Source of the DNA: Hyphomicrobiales bacterium
GTDB lineage: Bacteria; Pseudomonadota; Alphaproteobacteria; Rhizobiales; Beijerinckiaceae
NCBI GenBank assembly: GCA_900466745.1
Contig: UBNE01000025.1
Coordinates: forward strand, 17,876-81,875
Direction: 5' to 3'
Length of the DNA stretch: 64,000 bases
In this document: piece by piece, positions 32,208 to 42,574 of the stretch
Layout of the letters: every line of letters begins with the position of its first letter
How positions within the stretch are numbered: the stretch's first letter is position 1
Program-made: the position numbers and the translations under genes
The notes under the pieces: generated by a model
Seen by the model: the letters and a program-made list of their open reading frames with translations, nothing else
Database searches by the model: none
What the model was told of the DNA's origin: nothing

Positions 32208-33932
32208 CTACCTGACCAGCACGGCGCCGCCGCAGCGCACGCCGGTGACCCAGCTATCGGCCTGTCCGAGGCCGATGCCGAGCGTGCCGAGGATGCCGGT
32301 GAGCAGGCTGTCGAGCGGCGTCACCGCATTGCCGACGATGCCGCCGACCAGCCCGTCGAGCCCCGGCAGGCCGAGGCCCAGCCCCAGCGCCTCGACCTCC
32401 AGCCTGAGGTCGCCGACCAGGCGCCCGAGCAGGGTGGCGACGAAGTTCTGCGTCGAGGTGGTCTTCTTGTCGCCGCGCAGGATCTCGGCATAGCCGAAGC
32501 TCACCGGCGTCTCGGCGAGGTTGGTCATCGTCACATGGGCCCGGGCGTTGACCTTGGCGAGCCCGATGACGTTGAGCAGCGTCGCGGCCGGCGGGTTGGG
32601 CGCGGTGCGGAAATTGTTGAACTCCGCCATCGAGACCTGCCCGATCCAGGCATCGACCAGCGCCGGCTTCACGCCGAGCGTGACGCGCGAGGTCGAGACG
32701 TCGCCCGGCGCGCATTGCAGGGCGGTGAGCTTGGCCGTCGCCGCCGCGAGTTCCAGATAGAGCGGCAGCCTGACGAGCGAGGCGACGCCCGAGCCGACGA
32801 GGTCGACGGTGAGCAGCAGGCGGGTCTGCGCCGTATGGACGCTCGCCCCGGTCCGCCCGATCCGCACCATGGCGCCGCCGACCGGGCGCTCGCCGATGCC
32901 GAGCTTGAGATTGACCGCCGCGATGCCCGGCAGGTTGAGCGCCAGCCCGACATCGACCTGTCGCTGGCCGTTGGCGATCTGCGCGACCGCCGAAACGAGG
33001 TCGAGCGCCGAGAGCGAGGCGGCGAGCGGCTTCGGCCCGGAAACCGGCCGGTCTCCGGCCGGCCCGAAGGAAACGAGCTTGGTCAGGTCGACCGGCAATC
33101 CGCCGGCGGCGACGGAAGCGAGCCGGCCGAGCGCGGCGGTGGCGGTGCCGCTGCGGGCGTCGTTGTCGCGCGAGGCGTCGACGATGGCGGACAGCACGTC
33201 GCCGAGCCTGGCATGCGCCTTCAGCACGTCGTCATAGCTCGCCGCGGTCAGGTCGAGCCGGGTCGCCAGATGCTTCGAGACATCGAAGAGGTCGACCCGC
33301 GCCTTGAGCAGCTCCTCGTAGTCCATCACCGAGAGCGAGACGCCGCCGCCGAGCAGGCTGCCGAGCAGGCCGTTGAGCAGGCCGCCATCGAGCCTGACCA
33401 GGCGCGAGCCGATGGCGAAGGCGGCCTGCGCGTCCTGATAGGCGATGGCGCTGCTGCCGATCGGGACGTCGCCGGCGTCCATGCTGATTTGCGTCGGGGA
33501 CGGCTTCGCGCCGGGCGGCAGCGGCGGTGCGGCGCGCGAGGCGGCGAAGGCGCGCCCGAGCAGGAGCGGCGTCAGCGTCCGCATGTCGATCCTGACGGCG
33601 TTCGCGCTGGCGGCGGGGCCCGGCACGAAGCGGTCTTCCGGCGCCTTCGCCGGGTCGGGCGTGTAGGTGCCGGGCTGCACGGCGCTAATGCTCTCGCCCG
33701 GGAAGCCGTTCTTGCCGGCGCTGGCCTGGGCCGCGGCCTGGGCGCGCGGGATGTCGCTGGCGGCCGCCAGCGCCGCGAGGTCGTTGGCGGTCTGCAGCTT
33801 GCGCTTCTCGTAGAAGAAGCTGCCGACATCGACCGCCATGGCGCCGAAGCCGAGCAGGGCGACCAGCGAGATCGCGAACAGGATGGCGGCGCCGCCGCGT
33901 TCGTCGCGATGAAAATCGGTGATCTTGCGCAT
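32208..33932 (-). CDS. TadG-like pilus assembly/surface protein
   Basis: A 574-residue protein. The N-terminus 'DERGGAAILFAISLVALLGFGAMAVD' (about 9–36) is the conserved membrane segment of TadG/Flp-associated proteins, followed by 'SFFYEKRKLQTANDLAALAAA'. The remainder is a long extracellular region rich in small residues with glycine/leucine-rich stretches and no catalytic motif. It follows a TadE-like gene and may be co-transcribed. No tadA, tadB, tadC or flp gene is in the window, so any pilus machinery is elsewhere. Confidence 0.8.
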   Translation of the reverse strand: MRKITDFHRDERGGAAILFAISLVALLGFGAMAVDVGSFFYEKRKLQTANDLAALAAASDIPRAQAAAQASAGKNGFPGESISAVQPGTYTPDPAKAPEDRFVPGPAASANAVRIDMRTLTPLLLGRAFAASRAAPPLPPGAKPSPTQISMDAGDVPIGSSAIAYQDAQAAFAIGSRLVRLDGGLLNGLLGSLLGGGVSLSVMDYEELLKARVDLFDVSKHLATRLDLTAASYDDVLKAHARLGDVLSAIVDASRDNDARSGTATAALGRLASVAAGGLPVDLTKLVSFGPAGDRPVSGPKPLAASLSALDLVSAVAQIANGQRQVDVGLALNLPGIAAVNLKLGIGERPVGGAMVRIGRTGASVHTAQTRLLLTVDLVGSGVASLVRLPLYLELAAATAKLTALQCAPGDVSTSRVTLGVKPALVDAWIGQVSMAEFNNFRTAPNPPAATLLNVIGLAKVNARAHVTMTNLAETPVSFGYAEILRGDKKTTSTQNFVATLLGRLVGDLRLEVEALGLGLGLPGLDGLVGGIVGNAVTPLDSLLTGILGTLGIGLGQADSWVTGVRCGGAVLVR

Positions 33933-33962
33933 GACGAGCCCTCCCAGCCCGATGCCGTGGGT

Positions 33963-34421
33963 TCAGTAGCCGCCGCGTTGCACGACGGCGCGGCGTTCGA
34001 TCAGAGGCTGTGGCAGCGCGACGAGCAGGCTGAGCCGGTCATAGAGGGAGCCGGTCATGTCGTAGCTGACCGCGACCTCGAAATCCTGCCGCTGCGGCCC
34101 GGTCTGGAGCGTCCGCACCTTGACCTTGGCAGGATCGATGAAGGCATAGGCGTCGGCATGGGCCGCGACGTAATCCTGTGCGATCCGGGCGCGCTCGGCG
34201 TCGCTCAGGCCGGCGACGGACGAGCGCGCCGCTTCGGCCGCCATCTGCTGGACGCTGTGATAGATGCCGAAGACGTAGCCATAGCCCATGATGCCGAGCA
34301 GCAGCAGCAACAGCACCGGCGCGACGAAGGCGAACTCGATCGCGCTGGTGCCGGCCTGGTTCCTTCCGAAAGATCCCAATGAAGCAATCATCGCGAAAGT
34401 CCCGATGGAAATAACAACCAT
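33963..34421 (-). CDS. TadE-like pseudopilin-type protein
   Basis: A 152-residue protein (142 if it starts at the Met at 34391). 'NQAGTSAIEFAFVAPVLLLLLLGIMGYG' (about 20–47) is the TadE signature: a Gly-Thr-Ser/Ala-Ile-Glu-Phe motif before one membrane helix, as in type IV pilin-like processing by a prepilin peptidase. The rest is a periplasmic/extracellular domain. It lies 30 bases upstream of the TadG-like gene. Role: minor pseudopilin of a tight-adherence system, inferred. Confidence 0.82.
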   Translation of the reverse strand: MVVISIGTFAMIASLGSFGRNQAGTSAIEFAFVAPVLLLLLLGIMGYGYVFGIYHSVQQMAAEAARSSVAGLSDAERARIAQDYVAAHADAYAFIDPAKVKVRTLQTGPQRQDFEVAVSYDMTGSLYDRLSLLVALPQPLIERRAVVQRGGY

Positions 34422-34559
34422 AGGTTGTGTTCGACTCCTTGACGAAGCCTTAACGCGCGGGTCCGGCCGCGTTTCTGCTTAAGCGGGGCTTCCTGGTTTC
34501 AGCGGCATTTTAAGCGGGGTCCCGGGGGAACCGTCAGGAGATCCCGAACCGGCGCGGGC

Positions 34560-35777
34560 TTACCAGTGCCGCCCGGGCCCGACCGGGCCGATGCCGAGCC
34601 AGATGCCGAGGCTGGCGGCGATGTCGGCGAAGCTTTCGCGCCGGCCGAGCGGCTCAGGCACGATGCCGGGGCCGAAGGCGAGGATCGGCACATGCTCGCG
34701 GGTGTGGTCGCTGCCGCGCCAGCTCGGATCGTTGCCGTGATCGGCGGTGATGACGGCAAGGTCGCCGGGCTTCAGCGCTGCCTCGATCCGGGGCAGCAGC
34801 CTGTCGAAGGCTTCGAGCGCCGCGGCATAGCCGGGAATGTCGCGGCGATGGCCGTATTCGGTGTCGAAATCGACGAGATTGACGAAGCAGAAGCCGCCAT
34901 CGGGCAGGCCGTCCCAGGCTTCCAGCGCCGCCTCCACCATCGCATGGTTGCCGAAGGGCTTGACCTCGGTGCCGGTGGCGCGATGGGCGAAGATGTCGCC
35001 GATCTTGCCGACGGTGACGACCGCGCGTCCCTGTGCCGCCAGCCGGTCGAGAATCGTCTCCTCCGGCGGCGGTATGGCGAAATCCTTGCGGTTGCCGGTG
35101 CGGGTGAAGCCTTGCTCCGGCGACCCGGTGAAGGGCCTTGCGATGACGCGGCCGATCCTGAGCGGATCGACCAGAGCGCGCACCGTCCGGCACAGCGCAT
35201 AGAGCCGGTCGAGCCCGAAATGCTCCTCATGCGCCGCGATCTGGAGCACCGAATCGACCGAGGTGTAGCAGATCGGCTTGCCGCTCCGGATATGCTCGGC
35301 TCCGAGCTCCTCGATGATCGCCACGCCCGAGGCGTGCCTGTTGCCGAGGATGCCGGGCAGGGCGCCTTCCTTGACGATGCCGGCGACGAGCTCGGGCGGG
35401 AAGGAGCTTTCCAGCGCAGTGAAATAGCCCCAGCGGAAGTTCACCGGGCAGCCGGCGATCTCCCAATGGCCGGAGGGCGTGTCCTTGCCCTGGCTCAGCT
35501 CGACGCCGTAACCCCAGCGCCCCTGCGGCTGCGCCGGCTTCGCCACGCCCGCGAGCGGCCGCCCGGTGGAGGCCTCGCAGGCATGGGCGAGGCCGAGCCT
35601 GACCAGGTTCGGCAATTGCAGGGGGCCGCTGCGCAGCCCCTCGCGGTCGCCGCGCCCTGCGGCGCAGGCCTCCGCGATATGGCCGAGCGTGTCGGAGCCG
35701 GCATCGCCATAGGCGGCCGCATCCGCGGCGCCGCCGCAGCCGACCGAATCCAGCACGATCAGAATGGCGCGGGTCAT
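34560..35777 (-). CDS. deoB: Phosphopentomutase
   Basis: A 405-residue Mn-dependent enzyme interconverting ribose-1-phosphate and ribose-5-phosphate (and deoxy forms) in nucleoside salvage. '[23 protein letters not shown]' at the start carries metal-binding Asp. '[13 protein letters not shown]' (about 99–111) holds the phospho-Thr. '[14 protein letters not shown]' (about 295) and '[22 protein letters not shown]' (about 335–357) provide the second metal set. The start at 35777 overlaps nothing but lies two bases after the ABC ATPase stop, with GGGAG supplied by that gene's end. So deoB is the last gene of the peptide-transporter operon. Confidence 0.95.
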   Translation of the reverse strand: MTRAILIVLDSVGCGGAADAAAYGDAGSDTLGHIAEACAAGRGDREGLRSGPLQLPNLVRLGLAHACEASTGRPLAGVAKPAQPQGRWGYGVELSQGKDTPSGHWEIAGCPVNFRWGYFTALESSFPPELVAGIVKEGALPGILGNRHASGVAIIEELGAEHIRSGKPICYTSVDSVLQIAAHEEHFGLDRLYALCRTVRALVDPLRIGRVIARPFTGSPEQGFTRTGNRKDFAIPPPEETILDRLAAQGRAVVTVGKIGDIFAHRATGTEVKPFGNHAMVEAALEAWDGLPDGGFCFVNLVDFDTEYGHRRDIPGYAAALEAFDRLLPRIEAALKPGDLAVITADHGNDPSWRGSDHTREHVPILAFGPGIVPEPLGRRESFADIAASLGIWLGIGPVGPGRHW

Positions 35778-35779
35778 GG

Positions 35780-37408
35780 TCACTCCCTCACGGCGGCCAT
35801 GCCGGCCGGTTCGAGGTTGAGCGCGGCGGCGAGCAAGGCCTGCGTATAGGTCTCGCGCGGCCGGGCGAAGACCTCTTCCGCCGGGCCCTCCTCGACGACC
35901 TTGCCATTCTGCATCACGACCAGCCGGTGCGAGAGCGCCCGCACCACCTTGAGATCGTGGCTGATGAAAAGATAGCCCAGCTTGCGCTTCGCCTGAAGGC
36001 CGCGCAGGAGGTCGACGATCTGCGCCTGGACCGACATATCCAGCGCCGAGGTCGGCTCGTCCAGCACCACGAATTTCGGATCGAGCGCCATGGCCCGCGC
36101 GATCGCGATGCGCTGGCGCTGGCCGCCGGAGAATTCGTGCGGATAGCGGTCCATCGCCGCGGGATCGAGCCCGACATCGGCCAGCGCCTGCGCCACCACC
36201 TCGCGGCGCGCGGCATAGGACAGCCCCTTCTGCTGCACGCCGAGTCCCTCCGCCACGATCTCGGCCACCGACATGCGCGGCGAGAGCGAGCCATAGGGGT
36301 CCTGGAAGACGACCTGAAGGTCCTTGCGCTTCGGCCGGACCTGCTTGCTCGACAGCCCGTCGATGCGGTCGCCGAGGAAGACGATTGGCCCCTCGGACGA
36401 GATCAGTCGCAGGATGGCGAGGCCGAGCGTGGTCTTGCCGGAGCCGGACTCGCCGACAACGCCCAGAGTCTCGCCCTCGCGCACCCTGACCGAGATGCCG
36501 TCGACCGCCTTCACATGGCCGGTGACGCGGCGCAGGAAGCCCGACTTGATCGGGAACCAGATCTTCATCGGCCCGGCTTCCAGCAGCGTCGCGGCGTCGC
36601 TCGGCACCGGCTCCGGCCGCCCCTTCGGCTCGGCCGCGAGCAGGCGCTTCGTATAAGGATGCTGCGGATCGGCGAAGATCTCGGCCACCGGCCCCTCCTC
36701 GACGACCTTGCCCTTCAGCATCACCACGACCCGGTCGGCGATGCGCCGCACGATGCCGAGGTCATGGGTGATGAACAGCATCGCCATGCCGAGCCGGGTC
36801 TGGAGCTCCTTGAGCAGCTTCAGGATCTGCGCCTGCACGGTGACGTCGAGCGCGGTGGTCGGCTCGTCGGCGATCAGCAGGTCAGGCTCGTTGGCGAGCG
36901 CCATCGCGATCATCACGCGCTGGCGCTGCCCGCCCGAGAGCTGGTGCGGATAGGCGTCGAGCCGGCTTGCGGCATCGCGGATGCCGACGAGGCCGAGCAG
37001 TTCGAGCGTGCGGGCACGGGCCTTCTCGCCGCGCAGGCCCTTATGCAGCTCGAGAATCTCGCCGATCTGCTTCTGGATCGTATGCAGCGGGTTGAGCGAG
37101 GTCATCGGCTCCTGGAACACCATGGTGATGTCGTTGCCGCGCACCTTGCGCATCGCATCCTCGTCGGCGGCGATCAGGTCCTGCCCCTTGAACAGCACCT
37201 TGCCGGAGGGGTGATGCGCCGCCGGATAGTTCAGCAGCTTCAGGATCGACAGCGCCGAGACCGACTTGCCCGAGCCGGATTCGCCGACGATCGCGACGGT
37301 CTCGCCCTTGTCGATCGCGAACGAGACATGGTCGACCGCGAGCGTCTCCCTGCCGCCCTGGCGGAAGGCGACGGAAAGGTCCTCGACCGAGAGGAGAGGC
37401 GCACTCAT
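35780..37408 (-). CDS. yejF: Double-ATPase of a Yej-type oligopeptide ABC transporter
   Basis: A 542-residue protein with two ABC domains. Domain 1 (about 1–265) has Walker A GESGSGKS, signature 'LSGGQRQR' and Walker B 'LLIADEPT'. Domain 2 (about 285–530) has GESGSGKT, 'FSGGQRQR' and 'FVVLDEPT'. Both have the 'oligopeptide/dipeptide ABC' tail after Walker B. A fused pair of this kind is characteristic of YejF. Its start overlaps the permease stop by four bases (ATGA). YejABEF imports oligopeptides and microcin C-type compounds. Symbol assigned by architecture and operon order. Confidence 0.88.
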   Translation of the reverse strand: MSAPLLSVEDLSVAFRQGGRETLAVDHVSFAIDKGETVAIVGESGSGKSVSALSILKLLNYPAAHHPSGKVLFKGQDLIAADEDAMRKVRGNDITMVFQEPMTSLNPLHTIQKQIGEILELHKGLRGEKARARTLELLGLVGIRDAASRLDAYPHQLSGGQRQRVMIAMALANEPDLLIADEPTTALDVTVQAQILKLLKELQTRLGMAMLFITHDLGIVRRIADRVVVMLKGKVVEEGPVAEIFADPQHPYTKRLLAAEPKGRPEPVPSDAATLLEAGPMKIWFPIKSGFLRRVTGHVKAVDGISVRVREGETLGVVGESGSGKTTLGLAILRLISSEGPIVFLGDRIDGLSSKQVRPKRKDLQVVFQDPYGSLSPRMSVAEIVAEGLGVQQKGLSYAARREVVAQALADVGLDPAAMDRYPHEFSGGQRQRIAIARAMALDPKFVVLDEPTSALDMSVQAQIVDLLRGLQAKRKLGYLFISHDLKVVRALSHRLVVMQNGKVVEEGPAEEVFARPRETYTQALLAAALNLEPAGMAAVRE

Positions 37409-38580
37409 GCGAAGGTCTTCCGCGGGTCGAAGGCGTCGCGCACCGCCTCGCCGATGAAGATCAGCAGCGACAGCATCAGCGCGATGACGGCGAAGCCGGA
37501 GAGGCCGAGCCAGGGCGCCTGGAGATTGGCCTTGCCCTGCGCCAACAGCTCTCCCAGCGAGGGCGAGCCCGGCGGCAGGCCGAAGCCGAGGAAGTCGAGC
37601 GAGGTCAGCGTCGTGATCGAGCCGTTGAGGATGAAGGGCAGGAAGGTCAGCGTCGCCACCATGGCGTTGGGCAGGAGGTGGCGGATCATGATCGTGCGGT
37701 TGGAGAACCCCAATGCGCGCGCCGCCCGGACATATTCGAAGTTCCGCGCCCGCAGGAACTCGGCGCGCACCACCCCGACCAGCGAGACCCATGAGAACAG
37801 CAGGAGGATGCCGAGCAGCACGAAGAAGCCCGGCGTGATGATCGCCGCGACGATGATCAGCAGGTAGAGCGCCGGGATCGAGGTCCAGATCTCGATCAGC
37901 CGCTGGAAGATCAGGTCGGTCCAGCCGCCGAAATAGCCCTGCACGGCGCCGGCCGCGATGCCGATCACCGAGGAGACCGCGCAGAGGATCAGCCCGAACA
38001 GCACCGAAATGCGGAAGCCGTAGATCAGCCGCGCCACCACGTCGCGGCCCTGATCGTCGGTGCCGAGCCAGTTCCATTCGAGGTCGCGGCAGGTCGAGCC
38101 GCCGGTGCGCTCGGCGATCGGTTTGCACTGCTCGTCCTTGAGCAGCCATGTCGGCGGGGCAGGGGCGGGGACGGGCAGGTCGAGATTGTTGGTATTGTAG
38201 CTGTAGCGGATCGGCGGCCAGACCGCGAAGCCGTTGGCCGCGATCTCCTTGGCGATGACGGGATCGCGATAATCGGTCGTGGCGAGGAAGCCGCCGAATT
38301 TCTCCTCCGGATAGTTCACCGCGACCGGGAACAGCCACTCGCCCTTGTAGCGCACGAGGAGGGGCCGGTCGTTGGCGATGAACTCGGCGACGAGCGAGAG
38401 CAGGAACAGCGCCAGGAACAGCCAGAACGACCACCAGCCGCGCTTGTTGGCCTTGAAATTGTTGAGGCGGCGCCGGTTGATCGGCGTCAGCTTGAGCCAG
38501 CCCTGGCTGGCTTCGACCGGCGCGAGCGGGGCATCGGCGCGCAGGGACGGCGGCGGGATATCGAGCAGGGTGTCGCTCAT
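37405..38580 (-). CDS. yejE: Inner-membrane permease, YejE-like
   Basis: A 391-residue permease. An N-terminal cytosolic stretch (about 45 residues) leads to a membrane helix 'WWSFWLFLALFLLSLVAEF' and a large periplasmic insertion with 'LGTDDQGRDVVARLIYGFRIS' (about 170), the hallmark of the OppC/DppC/YejE group. Five helices and the EAA-type loop (ARALGFSNRTIMIRHLLPNA, about 290) follow. It pairs with YejB. Two bases separate it from the upstream permease gene. Confidence 0.9.
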   Translation of the reverse strand: MSDTLLDIPPPSLRADAPLAPVEASQGWLKLTPINRRRLNNFKANKRGWWSFWLFLALFLLSLVAEFIANDRPLLVRYKGEWLFPVAVNYPEEKFGGFLATTDYRDPVIAKEIAANGFAVWPPIRYSYNTNNLDLPVPAPAPPTWLLKDEQCKPIAERTGGSTCRDLEWNWLGTDDQGRDVVARLIYGFRISVLFGLILCAVSSVIGIAAGAVQGYFGGWTDLIFQRLIEIWTSIPALYLLIIVAAIITPGFFVLLGILLLFSWVSLVGVVRAEFLRARNFEYVRAARALGFSNRTIMIRHLLPNAMVATLTFLPFILNGSITTLTSLDFLGFGLPPGSPSLGELLAQGKANLQAPWLGLSGFAVIALMLSLLIFIGEAVRDAFDPRKTFA

Positions 38581-38582
38581 GC

Positions 38583-39671
38583 TCAGCTCTCCCGCGTCTC
38601 GAAATCGATGCGGGGATCGACCCAGCTATAGGTCAGGTCGGTGAGCAGATGCACGAGGAGGCCGATCAGCGAGAAGATGTAGAGATTGGCGAAGACCACC
38701 GGATAGTCGCGGTTGACGATCGCCTCGAAGGAAAGCAGGCCGAGCCCGTCGAGCGAGAAGATCGTCTCGATCAGCAGCGAGCCGGCGAAGAGCGCGCTGA
38801 CGAAGGCGCCCGGGAAGCCGGCGATGACGATCAGCATCGCATTGCGGAAGACATGGCCGTAGAGCACGCCGCGCTCGGAGAGACCCTTCATCCGCGCGGT
38901 CAGCACGTATTGCTTGCGGATCTCGTCGAGGAAGGAGTTCTTGGTCAGCAGCGTCGAGGTCGCGAAGGCGCCGAGCGCCATCGCCGTCACCGGCAGGCAG
39001 ATATGCCAGAGATAGTCCTTCACCTTGCCGATCAGCGAGAGATCGCTCCAGTTGTCGGAGGTCAGCCCGCGGAGCGGGAAGATCTGCCAGAAGGAGCCGC
39101 CGGCGAAGAGCACGATCAGCAGGATCGCGAACAGGAAGCTCGGAATGGCATAGCCGACGATGACGACGGCGCTGGTCCACGTGTCGAAGCGCGAGCCTTC
39201 CTTCACCGCCTTGCGGATGCCGAGCGGGATCGAGATCGCGTAGGAGATCAGCGTCATCCACAGGCCGAGCGAGATCGAGACCGGTAGCTTCTCCTTGATG
39301 AGCTGGAGCACCGGCGCGCCGCGGAAGTAGGAGCGGCCGAAATCGAAGCGGGCATAGTCGGTCAGCATCTTCCAGAAGCGCTCTGGCGCCGGCTTGTCGA
39401 AGCCGAACTGCTTTTCCAGTTCCTTGATGAAGGCGGGGTCGAGCCCCTGCGCGCCGCGATAGGCCGAGGCCTCGCCGCCTTGTCCACCGGCATCGCCGCC
39501 CTGGCCGCCGCCCACGCGGTCGGCCGCGCTGCTATTCGGGTTCTGGAGCTGCGAGATCACGCGCTCGACCGGGCCCCCCGGCGCGAACTGCACGATGATG
39601 AAGGAGACGAGCAGGATGCCGAACAGGGTCGGCACCATCAGGGCGAGACGCCGGGCGATATAGCTCAGCAT
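38583..39671 (-). CDS. yejB: Inner-membrane permease, YejB-like
   Basis: A 362-residue permease starting '[36 protein letters not shown]', the classic first helix and motif of the OppB/DppB/YejB group. The EAA loop '...[21 protein letters not shown]' is near residue 265. A glycine-rich insertion '[14 protein letters not shown]' at about 54–67 is longer than in E. coli YejB. It is co-transcribed with yejE two bases downstream, and lies after the repeat element that separates it from the binding-protein gene. Confidence 0.9.
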   Translation of the reverse strand: MLSYIARRLALMVPTLFGILLVSFIIVQFAPGGPVERVISQLQNPNSSAADRVGGGQGGDAGGQGGEASAYRGAQGLDPAFIKELEKQFGFDKPAPERFWKMLTDYARFDFGRSYFRGAPVLQLIKEKLPVSISLGLWMTLISYAISIPLGIRKAVKEGSRFDTWTSAVVIVGYAIPSFLFAILLIVLFAGGSFWQIFPLRGLTSDNWSDLSLIGKVKDYLWHICLPVTAMALGAFATSTLLTKNSFLDEIRKQYVLTARMKGLSERGVLYGHVFRNAMLIVIAGFPGAFVSALFAGSLLIETIFSLDGLGLLSFEAIVNRDYPVVFANLYIFSLIGLLVHLLTDLTYSWVDPRIDFETRES

Positions 39672-39681
39672 GGCGCCCCGC

Positions 39682-39830
39682 CGTCATTCCGGGGCATGGC
39701 GAAGCCATGAGCCCGGAACCCATGAACACAGCGCTGCGGAATGACCGGTTTTCCCGCTAAAGCAGCCTGATAATGTCCAGCGGTGTTCATGGGTTCCGGG
39801 CGCTTCGCTGCGCGAAGCCCCGGAATGACG
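39682..39830. repeat. Inverted paired repeat between yejA and yejB genes
   Basis: A left copy (39682–39729) begins CGTCATTCCGGGGC and ends CCCATGAACAC. A right copy (39783–39830) is its inverted complement, from GTGTTCATGGG to CCCCGGAATGACG. About 50 bases of spacer separate them. A close relative with the same ends is at 44409–44555. Confidence 0.75.
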
Positions 39831-39846
39831 TCGAGGTTCCGCACCA

Positions 39847-41715
39847 TCACGCCTTCCCGATCCGCTTGGCCTTCTCGGCGTCGTACCACCAGATGCCCGG
39901 CGCGCCGGAGCCGTATTTCGGCTTGGTCTGCGGCCGGTCGAACATGTCCCAATAGGCCAGCCATTCCTCGTCGTTCCACCACATCGGGATCCAGTAGCGG
40001 CCGGCGCGCAGCAGGCGGTCGAGGCATTTCGCGGCGGTGATCGCCTCGGCGTAGCTGTGCGCCTGGCCGATCCTGTCGATCATCGCGTCGACCGCCGGGT
40101 CGCTGATGCCGTTCTGGTTGCGCGAGCCGCGCGTCCTGGCGGCTTCAGAGCCATAGACGACGCGCAGCGTGTCGCTCGGGATGGCGCTGCCGCCGAGGGC
40201 GCGGGTGATGATGTCGAAATCGAACTCGTCGAGGCGGCGCTGATACTGCGCCGGATCGACGAAGCGCGAGGTGGCGTTGATGCCGAGCCGCTTCAGATTG
40301 GCCTGGAAGGGCTGGGTATGCGGCTGGAGTGCCGGGTTGGAATCGAGGAACTCGATCTCGAAGGGCTGGCCGTTCGGCAGCTTCAGCACATTGCCCTCGC
40401 GCTTGCAGCCGGCGGCGCGCAGCATCTCGTCGGCCTTGCGCAGCAAGGCGCGGTCGCTGCCGGAGCCGTCCGAGACCGGCGGCAGCCAGGGCTCGCCGAA
40501 GACCTCGTCCGGCACCTTGCCGCGCCAGGGCTCGAGCAGGGCGAGCTCCTCCGGCGAGGGCTTGCCGACGGCCTTGGAATCCGAGTTCTCGAAATAGGAG
40601 GTCAGCCGCTCGTAGAAGCCGAACATGATGGTCTTGCGCGTCCATTCGAAGTCGAAGGCGAGTCCCAGCGCCTCGCGGATGCGCGGATCGGCGAATTTCT
40701 CGCGCCGCAGATTGTAGATCCAGCCCTGCGAGGCGACCGGGGCCGTCCGCGGCAGCGTGACCTTCTGGACCTTGCCCTCCTTGATGGCGGGGAAGTCGTA
40801 GCCGGTCGCCCAGATGCGCGAGGTGAACTCCTCCTGGAAGGTGACGACGCCGCTCTTGAAGCCCTCGAAGGCCACCTGCCGGTCGCGGAAATACTCCCAG
40901 CGCACCCGGTCGAAATTATTGGTGCCGACATTCACCGGCAGGTCCTTGCCCCAATAGTCGGGGACGCGCTCGAACTCGATGAAGCGGCCCTGCTCGAAAC
41001 GCCCGACCTTGTAGGCGCCGGAGCCGAGCGGCGCTTCCAGCGTCGAGGCGGTGAAGTCCCGCGTCGACCAGTAGGCCTCCGAGAACACGGGAAGGCTCGC
41101 CACGACCAGATGCAGGTCGCGCCCGCGCTTCGGCGAGAGCTGCACCACGGCGATGTCGTCGCCCTCGGCGGTGGCCGAGACCATCTCGTTGAGGGTCAGC
41201 CGGTAGGAGGGGTGGCCCTTCTCCTTGAGGATGTTGAGCGAGAAGGCGACGTCCCGGGCGGTGACGCGCGAGCCGTCATGGAACTTCGCCTCCGGCCTCA
41301 TCCGGAAGCGATAGGTCAGCTTGTCGGGCGAGACCGCGACGCTTTTCGCCAGGAGCCCGTAGAGCGAGCCCGGCTCGTCGCCGGAGCCTGCCATCAAGCT
41401 GTCGAAGCAGGCATCCATGCCGGCCGCGCCGTCGCCCTGCAGCACCCAGATGTTGAGGGTGTTGAAGGTGTCGAAGCTCTGGTTGCCGCTGGCGCTCTTG
41501 ATCTGCACCGTCAGGGTGCCGCCCTTGGGAGCATCCGGGTTCACATAGGGGAAATGCGGGAAGTCCGGCGGCAGGGCGAGGTCGCCGAAGGTCGAGAGTC
41601 CGTGCGATTCGGCTTCCTGCGCGCGCGCTGCCCCGGACGATGCCGGCAGGGCGGCCGCGGCCGCCATGACGCCTCCGGCTTCCAGCAGCCTGCGGCGTGT
41701 GATGCGCATCGCCAT
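39847..41715 (-). CDS. yejA: Yej-type periplasmic peptide-binding protein
   Basis: A 622-residue extracellular solute-binding protein (SBP_bac_5 fold). A Tat-type signal peptide, ITRRRLLEAGGVMAAAAALP, ends near residue 31 at 'ARA-Q'. 'FGDLALPPDFPHFPYVNPDAPKGGTL' (about 40–65) is the YejA-type start, and the mature domain is full length. Start 41715 lies behind GGAGA. It delivers peptides to the YejBEF transporter encoded downstream. Separated from yejB by a 176-base spacer with an inverted repeat that may lower downstream expression. Confidence 0.9.
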   Translation of the reverse strand: MAMRITRRRLLEAGGVMAAAAALPASSGAARAQEAESHGLSTFGDLALPPDFPHFPYVNPDAPKGGTLTVQIKSASGNQSFDTFNTLNIWVLQGDGAAGMDACFDSLMAGSGDEPGSLYGLLAKSVAVSPDKLTYRFRMRPEAKFHDGSRVTARDVAFSLNILKEKGHPSYRLTLNEMVSATAEGDDIAVVQLSPKRGRDLHLVVASLPVFSEAYWSTRDFTASTLEAPLGSGAYKVGRFEQGRFIEFERVPDYWGKDLPVNVGTNNFDRVRWEYFRDRQVAFEGFKSGVVTFQEEFTSRIWATGYDFPAIKEGKVQKVTLPRTAPVASQGWIYNLRREKFADPRIREALGLAFDFEWTRKTIMFGFYERLTSYFENSDSKAVGKPSPEELALLEPWRGKVPDEVFGEPWLPPVSDGSGSDRALLRKADEMLRAAGCKREGNVLKLPNGQPFEIEFLDSNPALQPHTQPFQANLKRLGINATSRFVDPAQYQRRLDEFDFDIITRALGGSAIPSDTLRVVYGSEAARTRGSRNQNGISDPAVDAMIDRIGQAHSYAEAITAAKCLDRLLRAGRYWIPMWWNDEEWLAYWDMFDRPQTKPKYGSGAPGIWWYDAEKAKRIGKA

Positions 41716-42031
41716 CGTCTCGCGTCTCCTTCTCCGATTCGCCGTCTTCTTGTCGCGCGTGGACGCTGCAACGGCAATGCCGACGATCAGGCCTGCATTC
41801 TCGTCATGGTGAAGGCGGGAACGAGGCGCGGCAAGAAAAAGCCGGCAAGAAAAAGCCGGCAAGAAAAAGCCGGCAAGAAAAAGCCGGGCGGCGGCCGAGC
41901 AGGGACGGAGGCGTTCCCGGCCGAAAGGCCGGGTAAAGAGGTCCTCGCATGCGAAGATCGCCGCGCGTCCGGCGGGACGGCGGCGATCCGGGATCGGTGC
42001 TGGGGAAGCGCGGCGCGCGCAGGCAAGCCGG
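41716..42031. other. Intergenic region with minisatellite
   Basis: Between the leftward yejA and cytochrome c genes. It holds the 14-base tandem repeat at 41833–41888. Otherwise no gene, RNA or clear promoter is recognised. Frames across it encode only low-complexity sequence. Confidence 0.5.
41833..41888. repeat. Four tandem copies of a 14-base unit
   Basis: AAGAAAAAGCCGGC is repeated head to tail at 41833, 41847, 41861 and 41875, the last copy ending in G instead of C. It is purine-biased on the plus strand and stands out from the surrounding GC-rich DNA. Likely to vary in copy number by slippage. Confidence 0.9.
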
Positions 42032-42574
42032 TCAGGGCTTTGGCAGCGGCTTCGGTGAATCCGACAGGGTGTTGAGATAGGCGACGACGTCGGCGCGGGT
42101 CTGGGGGTTGCTGATGCCGGCGAAGGACATCGCGGTGCCCGGGACATAGGCCTTCGGGTTCTTCAGGAAGTGGTCGAGGCCGTCGGCGTCCCAGGTCTTG
42201 TCGTTGCGGCCCTTCATCGCGGCCGAGTAGCCGAAGCCGTCGACGGTGCCTTCGTTGCGGCCATAGACGTCGAAGAGATGCGGGCCGACCTTGTTGGGGC
42301 CGCCCTTCTCGAAGCTGTGGCAGGCCTTGCAGGCGGCGGTCGCCTTCTCGCCCTTGGCGACGTCGGCCTTGGCGAGGCGCTCGACGATCGGGGGGTCTTC
42401 CGCCGGAGCGGGCGCGGCGCCGCCGGCGGAGGTCGGCTCGGCGCTCGGCAGGTCGTAACCGGGAACGGCCGGCTTGTGCGGCGCGAAGGCGATGCCGGCC
42501 ACCATCTGGAGGCCCATCACCACGAGGAGCGTGGAGAGTACCGCACCGGCGATCTTGTTGGCTTCGATATTCAT
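42032..42574 (-). CDS. Membrane-anchored class I cytochrome c (CycM-like)
   Basis: A 180-residue protein. One uncleaved membrane helix (about 7–30) anchors it. A linker rich in Ala/Pro ([19 protein letters not shown]) precedes a mitochondrial-type cytochrome c domain. The haem site is CKACH near residue 83. The axial Met is in 'GTAMSFAG' near residue 148, and '[13 protein letters not shown]' is conserved. Such proteins carry electrons from the bc1 complex to aa3-type oxidases in rhizobia. It is divergent from kdsB. Confidence 0.92.
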   Translation of the reverse strand: MNIEANKIAGAVLSTLLVVMGLQMVAGIAFAPHKPAVPGYDLPSAEPTSAGGAAPAPAEDPPIVERLAKADVAKGEKATAACKACHSFEKGGPNKVGPHLFDVYGRNEGTVDGFGYSAAMKGRNDKTWDADGLDHFLKNPKAYVPGTAMSFAGISNPQTRADVVAYLNTLSDSPKPLPKP

